Assembly: GCA_037445085.1 (NCBI GenBank)
Contig: JBBILG010000052.1
Location: 1-13,260 of the forward strand
DNA from: JBBILG01 sp037445085
Lineage (GTDB): Bacteria > Pseudomonadota > Gammaproteobacteria > Burkholderiales > Methylophilaceae
Direction of reading: 5' to 3'
Length of the DNA: 13,260 nucleotides
Position 1 is the stretch's first letter. Each line of letters begins with the position of its first letter. This document shows, in pieces, positions 8,874-13,260 of the stretch. The notes below the pieces were generated by a model. That model had not been told where the DNA came from and did not search any database. It saw only the letters and a program-made list of their open reading frames with translations. The translations under genes and the position numbers were made by a program.

Positions 8874-9200
8874 TTATTCGGTCGGCTGGTGCTTGAGGCC
8901 GCCGCCGCTGCGGTGGTGGTTACCCTGCTTTTCCTTGTGCTTAAGCACCTGACGATCCAGCTTGTCGGTCAGCATGTCGATGGCGCTGTACATGTTCTCG
9001 TCGCTGCAGGCGACGTGCAGGTCGTTGCCGGGCACGTGCAGGGTGGCCTCGACCTTGTGCACCAGCTTTTCCACCGACAGGGTCACCTTGACGTCGATGA
9101 CATGGTCGAAATGGTTGGTGACGCGCTCCAGCTTGGACTGCACGTAGTCGCGCAGCGCCGGGGTGATTTCGAGGTGGTGGCCGGTGAGACTCAGGTTCAT
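8874..9200 (-). CDS. hpf: Ribosome hibernation promoting factor, short form
   Basis: A 108-residue protein of the HPF/YfiA (sigma-54 modulation) family. It binds the 30S decoding region and helps form inactive ribosome dimers when growth slows. The beginning (MNLSLTGHHLEITPALRDYV) and the DENMYSAIDMLTDKLDRQ segment are family hallmarks. The C-terminus ends in a short His/Gly/Lys-rich tail with no dimerisation domain, so this is the short form. The start is supported by AGGAG six bases upstream of the ATG at 9200. It lies 27 bases after rpoN, the conserved proteobacterial arrangement that gave the family its older sigma-54 modulation name. Confidence 0.96.
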   Translation of the reverse strand: MNLSLTGHHLEITPALRDYVQSKLERVTNHFDHVIDVKVTLSVEKLVHKVEATLHVPGNDLHVACSDENMYSAIDMLTDKLDRQVLKHKEKQGNHHRSGGGLKHQPTE

Positions 9201-9227
9201 GACATTCTCCTAGGTGGGTCGATGAGG

Positions 9228-10664
9228 TTATAGTGCCTTGCGCTGGCTGGCGGGCGGCAGTTGCAGCGATTCGCGGTACTTGGCGATGGTGCGGCGCGCC
9301 ACCACGATGCCCTGTTTGCCGAGAATCTCGGTAATCTGGCTGTCGGAAAGTGGTTTTTTCGGGTTTTCCCCGGCAATCAACTGCCTGATCAGGGCGCGGA
9401 TGGCGGTCGCCGAGCAGGCACCGCCGCCTTCGGTGGCGACGTGGCTGCCGAAGAAGTACTTGAGTTCGTACACGCCTCGCGGCGTGAGCATGTACTTGCG
9501 CGTGGTGACGCGGGAAATGGTGGATTCGTGCAGGCCGACTTCGTCGGCGATTTCGCGCAGCACGAGCGGCCGCATGGCGATCTCGCCATGCTCGAAGAAG
9601 TTGCGCTGGCGGTCGACGATGGCCTGCGACACGCGCAGGATGGTGGAGAAGCGCTGCTGGATGTTCTTGATCATCCACTTGGCTTCCTGCATCTGGCTCA
9701 TCAGGTACTGGTTGGAGCTGTCGCGGTTGCGCTTGAGGATGTCGGCATACATCTGGTTGATGCGCAGCTTGGGCATCACCTCCTGGTTGAGGCTGGCCAT
9801 CCAGGCGCCGCGCACCTTCTTCACCACCACTTCGTGCTGGATGTACTGGTCCGAGCCGATGCGGCTGAAGTCGGCGCCGGGGCGCGGGTTGAGCTGGGTG
9901 ATGAGGTGCTGCACCGCGCGCAGGGCGTCCTCGTCGCAGCGCAGTTGCCGGCGCAGCCTGGCGTAGTCGCGCGCGGCCAGATCGGCCAGGTGATGCTGCG
10001 CCAGTTGCAGGGCCAGCGGGCGGTAAGGGGTGTCCTCCGGCAGGGCTTCCAGTTGCAGGCGCAGGCATTCGGCGAGGTCGCGCGCGCCCACGCCGGGCGG
10101 GTCTAGATGCTGCACGTGGCGCAGTGCCGTCCGCAGCTCCAGCGGGTCGATTTCCAGCTCGGCCGGCAGGATTTCCGCCAGCTCGTCGAGCGACTGTTCC
10201 AGATAACCGTCCTCGTTGATGGCGTCCACCAGCAGGGCGGCCAGGGTGAGGTCGCACTCGGATAGTGGCAGCAGTTTGAGCTGGGCGAGCAGGTGCTCGC
10301 GCAGGGTGGGTGCGTCGGCCTCCTGGAACACGTATTCGTTGTCGTCATCGTCGCTGCCGGAGCCGGACTCCTCCCAGCGGCCGCTGGGCAGGTCGGCATC
10401 CAGGGCGCCCAGGCCGTCGCCGGTGTAATCTTCGGCCGCGGCCGGCTCGGCGGTGGCCACGCCCTCGCGCGACTCCGTGGGCGCGTAGGGTTCTGCGCCG
10501 TCTTCGCCCTGGTCGATGCGCTCCAGCAGCGGGTTGGCCTGCAGGATGGCCTCCAGCTCCTGGTTGAGCTCCACGGTGGACAGTTGCAGCAGACGGATGG
10601 ACTGCTGCAACTGCGGGGTCAGTGCCAGATGCTGGGAGAGTCGGAGTTGCAGGGATTGCTTCAT
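9228..10664 (-). CDS. rpoN: RNA polymerase sigma-54 factor
   Basis: A 478-residue sigma-54 that directs RNA polymerase to -24/-12 promoters and needs an AAA+ activator to open DNA. Region I is the glutamine/leucine-rich start (SLQLRLSQHLALTPQLQQ). Region II, about 50-115, is acidic and low in complexity, with DDDDNEY. The core-binding and DNA-binding parts follow, with a helix-turn-helix at LHESTISRVTTRKYML and the RpoN box ARRTIAKYRE at 456-465. All regions are present and the length is normal, so it should be functional. The ATG at 10664 is fixed by the conserved N-terminus, yet the 20 bases before it are C-rich with no visible Shine-Dalgarno sequence. It starts 21 bases after lptB and is followed by hpf. 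Confidence 0.97.
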   Translation of the reverse strand: MKQSLQLRLSQHLALTPQLQQSIRLLQLSTVELNQELEAILQANPLLERIDQGEDGAEPYAPTESREGVATAEPAAAEDYTGDGLGALDADLPSGRWEESGSGSDDDDNEYVFQEADAPTLREHLLAQLKLLPLSECDLTLAALLVDAINEDGYLEQSLDELAEILPAELEIDPLELRTALRHVQHLDPPGVGARDLAECLRLQLEALPEDTPYRPLALQLAQHHLADLAARDYARLRRQLRCDEDALRAVQHLITQLNPRPGADFSRIGSDQYIQHEVVVKKVRGAWMASLNQEVMPKLRINQMYADILKRNRDSSNQYLMSQMQEAKWMIKNIQQRFSTILRVSQAIVDRQRNFFEHGEIAMRPLVLREIADEVGLHESTISRVTTRKYMLTPRGVYELKYFFGSHVATEGGGACSATAIRALIRQLIAGENPKKPLSDSQITEILGKQGIVVARRTIAKYRESLQLPPASQRKAL

Positions 10665-10685
10665 GATGTGGGGCGGAATGTCGCA

Positions 10686-11408
<723 letters not shown>

Positions 11409-11427
11409 TTGGACGGCTGTCCCATCG

Positions 11428-11973
11428 TCAATTGGCCGGCTCTTCGGCCCGCTTCTTGGGCTGGATCACCGCGCGCACGCGACCGCCGGGCGCCTCGGCG
11501 CCATCGGCCGGCCGGCCGGCGCCGATGACTTCGGCGTATTCGGCACTGGCGTCGTACATGATGTATTCGCCGTGCACGATGTCTTCGCCGCGCTTCACCC
11601 ATGCCCGGGTGAACAGTTGCACCTTGTCCATGCGCCCGTCGTATTCGATGCGCTGTGCGTTGCCTTGGATGTATTCGTCCCGTCCCTCCATCCTTTGCCG
11701 GAAGGTGGTGGGGTTGCCGTAGGAGGTGCTGTGCTGGAAGCCCTGCGCATCCTCGCGCACCACCAGCTTGTCGGCACGGATTTCCAGCGTGCCCTGGGTG
11801 AGGATGACGTTGCCGGTGTAGGTGCTGGTGCGCTTGGCGTCGTTGACCGTCATGGCGTCCGCTTCCAGCTCGATGGGCTTGTCGCGGTCGGCCCGTTCTG
11901 CCTGCGCGGTGCAGGCGAACAGCAGCGCAAGGCACGCGGACAGAATCTTGATGCTGCGATGCGGGTGGTTCAT
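11428..11973 (-). CDS. lptA: LPS transport periplasmic protein LptA
   Basis: A 181-residue periplasmic bridge protein that carries lipopolysaccharide from LptC to LptD across the periplasm. A signal peptide covers residues 1-25, with a basic start, a hydrophobic core ILSACLALLFAC and a TAQA cleavage site before E26. The mature part begins KPIELEADAMTVND and has the repeating beta-strand pattern of the OstA/LptA fold (GNVILTQGTLEIRADKL; VHGEYIMYD). The length is close to the 185 of E. coli LptA. The ATG at 11973 has GGAG five bases upstream and lies one base after the lptC stop. The C-terminal end is polar and proline/alanine-rich. Next in the run is lptB. Confidence 0.95.
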   Translation of the reverse strand: MNHPHRSIKILSACLALLFACTAQAERADRDKPIELEADAMTVNDAKRTSTYTGNVILTQGTLEIRADKLVVREDAQGFQHSTSYGNPTTFRQRMEGRDEYIQGNAQRIEYDGRMDKVQLFTRAWVKRGEDIVHGEYIMYDASAEYAEVIGAGRPADGAEAPGGRVRAVIQPKKRAEEPAN

Positions 11974-11974
11974 G

Positions 11975-12673
11975 TCATCTCCGGGTGGTGGTCTGCCGGG
12001 TCGCGGCTCTGGCGTCGCCGCGGTTACCGTCGGCTGCCTTGCCGTCCTGCTTGATCGAGGAAGAGCTGGGTTTGGCCGGTGCCGTCTTCGGCGCTGCGCG
12101 TGGCGGCGGCGGGCGTTGATAATGCACCCGCACGTCCTTGTGCAGTTCTAGCGTTCCCTGTTTTTTATTGTATCGCATGCCGGTGCCGCGGATAACCGTC
12201 TTCGGCGCCTGGGTGATGGTCACGGGGCGGTCTGTTTTGGCGATTTCGTCGTCCGGGATGATGTGCAGGTAGTCGGTGCGCAGGGTAAGCGCGCCTTTCT
12301 GTCCGGTGGCGGCGCGCACGACCCTGACGTTGCCCATGATGAAGACTTCCTTGCCATCGCGGGTGACGCGACCACGGTCGCCCTCGAAGCTGATGTGCGG
12401 CTGGTCGGCGCTGTACATGACGAGACGGGGGCGCGTCAGCTCCGTGCTGTCGTCGGCCGGATAGTGCAGCATCTCCGCCGCTTCCAGCCGGTGGCGCAGG
12501 TTGCCGTCGGCGTCGGTCCTCAAGGAGCTGAAGTTGGTCAACTTGAAATCCGGGTCACGGCCGCTGCCCTCGGGCGGCGGCGGCACCTGCACCGCCTGCT
12601 GCACCCACAGGGTGAGCACGGCGAGCAGGCCGAGCACCGCCAGCAGGAACCAGATTGCGGAGCGGCCATGCAT
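11975..12673 (-). CDS. lptC: LPS export system protein LptC with extended tail
   Basis: A 232-residue bitopic inner-membrane protein that receives lipopolysaccharide from LptB2FG and passes it to LptA. One N-terminal membrane segment (about 6-24, AIWFLLAVLGLLAVLTLWV) is followed by a periplasmic domain with the LptC pattern: FKLTNFSSLRTDADGNLRHRLEA, GNVRVVRA, TLRTDYLHIIPDD and GTGMRYNKKQGTLELHKDVRVHY. The protein is about 40 residues longer than E. coli LptC (191) because of a Pro/Ala/Lys/Arg-rich tail from about residue 187. It starts 4 bases after kdsC and no clear Shine-Dalgarno is seen, which suggests coupling. Position between kdsC and lptA supports the call. Confidence 0.93.
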   Translation of the reverse strand: MHGRSAIWFLLAVLGLLAVLTLWVQQAVQVPPPPEGSGRDPDFKLTNFSSLRTDADGNLRHRLEAAEMLHYPADDSTELTRPRLVMYSADQPHISFEGDRGRVTRDGKEVFIMGNVRVVRAATGQKGALTLRTDYLHIIPDDEIAKTDRPVTITQAPKTVIRGTGMRYNKKQGTLELHKDVRVHYQRPPPPRAAPKTAPAKPSSSSIKQDGKAADGNRGDARAATRQTTTRR

Positions 12674-12677
12674 CCGG

Positions 12678-13205
12678 CTACTTCAGGAACTGCGCCATCT
12701 GGGCGTCCAAGGTGCCCTGCGCCTGCATGATGAATTCGGCGATCTCGCGCACCGCGCCGCGGCCGCCGCCGTTGCGGGTCACGTAATGAGCGTGTTCCTT
12801 CACCAGTTGCGGCGCATCCGGCACCGTGACGGCAAAGCCGCTGCGGCGCATGGGCGGCAGGTCCACCACGTCGTCACCCATGAAGGCGCACTGCGCGAGG
12901 CCCAGGCCGAGTTCCTGCGCCAAGTGCACGAAGGCTTCGAGCTTGTCTTCGACGCCCTGGTAGAAACGCGACACGCCGGTATTCTCGGCACGCTTGACCA
13001 CGACCCTGGACGTGCGGCCGGTGATGATGGCCATTTCCACACCGCTGGCCTTGAGCAGCTTCATGCCCAGGCCATCCTGCGAGTTGAATGCCTTGTATTC
13101 CTGGCCGTCGTCGCACAGGTAGAGGCTGCCGTCGGTCATCACGCCATCGACGTCGAAGACGATGAGCCTGACGCCGCGGGCGCGCTCGCAAGGGTCGAGA
13201 TTCAT
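12678..13205 (-). CDS. kdsC: 3-deoxy-D-manno-octulosonate 8-phosphate phosphatase
   Basis: A 175-residue HAD-superfamily phosphatase that removes phosphate from Kdo-8-phosphate to give Kdo for the lipopolysaccharide inner core. The catalytic loop is FDVDGVMTDG, with nucleophile D18 and acid/base D20. Motif II is T62 in ITGRTS, motif III is K88 in GVEDKLEAF, and motif IV is D111/D112 in FMGDDVVD. The short, capless form matches the tetrameric C0 subgroup typical of KdsC. The ATG at 13205 is the first workable start; the ribosome-binding signal is weak. Downstream lies lptC. The usual upstream neighbour is kdsD, which would lie beyond the right edge of the window. Confidence 0.95.
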   Translation of the reverse strand: MNLDPCERARGVRLIVFDVDGVMTDGSLYLCDDGQEYKAFNSQDGLGMKLLKASGVEMAIITGRTSRVVVKRAENTGVSRFYQGVEDKLEAFVHLAQELGLGLAQCAFMGDDVVDLPPMRRSGFAVTVPDAPQLVKEHAHYVTRNGGGRGAVREIAEFIMQAQGTLDAQMAQFLK

Positions 13206-13235
13206 CCCGGATTGTCCATTTGGATGTACGTATCC

Positions 13236-13260
13236 GTAGGAGCGGCGCCCTCGCCGCGAT
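13236..13260 (+). repeat. REP-like palindromic element (GTAG head plus GC hairpin)
   Basis: The sequence starts GTAGGA and continues into a perfect 6-bp stem (GCGGCG at 13242-13247, CGCCGC at 13252-13257) with a 4-base loop, followed by GAT at the window end. A GTAG tetranucleotide just 5' of a GC palindrome is the known signature of REP elements spread by RAYT transposases in Pseudomonas, Xanthomonas and relatives. It lies 31 bases upstream of the kdsC start codon. Only one copy is visible and the window edge cuts off what follows. Confidence 0.55.

Noticed and set aside
7893..9233. A 446-codon plus-strand frame antisense to hprK and hpf
   Set aside because: It spans two well-supported genes and their junction, and its composition is that of an antisense shadow.
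11932..11943. Possible lipobox LSAC (residues 11-14) in LptA
   Set aside because: It falls too early, before a hydrophobic core has formed, and a good signal peptidase I site (TAQA before E26) follows. LptA is normally a soluble periplasmic protein.
13203..13220. Five-codon upstream frame (ATG...TGA) overlapping the kdsC start
   Set aside because: No ribosome-binding site and too short to judge; easily a chance occurrence.

Overview
The window is a GC-rich, gene-dense stretch of a proteobacterial chromosome, most likely from a betaproteobacterium. The order kdsC-lptC-lptA-lptB-rpoN-hpf-hprK-rapZ-EIIA(Man)-ptsH-ptsI, an HPr with both His15 and Ser46, and an NtrX-type regulator preceded by an overlapping upstream frame all fit that group. 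This is a placement by synteny and family knowledge; the species cannot be named from the sequence alone. No rRNA, tRNA, CRISPR array, insertion sequence or phage gene is visible, and no stretch over 300 bases lacks a gene. The longest gene-free interval is 78 bases (4160-4237).

Layout. Bases 1-93 probably hold the tail of an upstream plus-strand gene. It overlaps by 4 bases an NtrX-family response regulator (90-1349, plus), the only complete plus-strand gene. All remaining genes are on the minus strand and read leftward from the right edge: kdsC, lptC, lptA and lptB (Kdo phosphatase and lipopolysaccharide export); rpoN (sigma-54) and hpf (ribosome hibernation); hprK and rapZ; a three-protein phosphotransferase module, EIIA(Man)-HPr-EI; a small membrane protein (DUF4870-like); prlC (oligopeptidase A); and xth (exonuclease III). 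Gaps run from overlaps of 1, 4 and 8 bases up to a few tens of bases, so much of this is probably co-transcribed. The two places where the run may be broken are the 78-base gap before prlC, which contains a strong hairpin, and the region upstream of kdsC, which contains a REP-like palindrome at the window edge.

How the genes fit together. KdsC makes free Kdo for lipid A-core, and LptC/LptA/LptB supply three parts of the export machine. RpoN and Hpf follow in the conserved proteobacterial order. EI, HPr and EIIA form a PEP-driven phosphorelay with no EIIB or EIIC in the window, and HprK can phosphorylate HPr on Ser46, so the module looks regulatory rather than a sugar importer. RapZ is linked to amino-sugar supply in enterobacteria, but this copy lacks the basic tail used there for RNA binding.

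Most noteworthy observations: the NtrX-like protein has intact receiver and DNA-binding ends but a central AAA+ domain stripped of its ATPase and sigma-54-contact motifs; a REP-like element with a GTAG head lies upstream of kdsC; and ptsN is absent from its usual place between hpf and hprK. I did not find a clearly new multi-gene system. The bulk is a conserved housekeeping and regulatory cluster with several lineage-specific twists.
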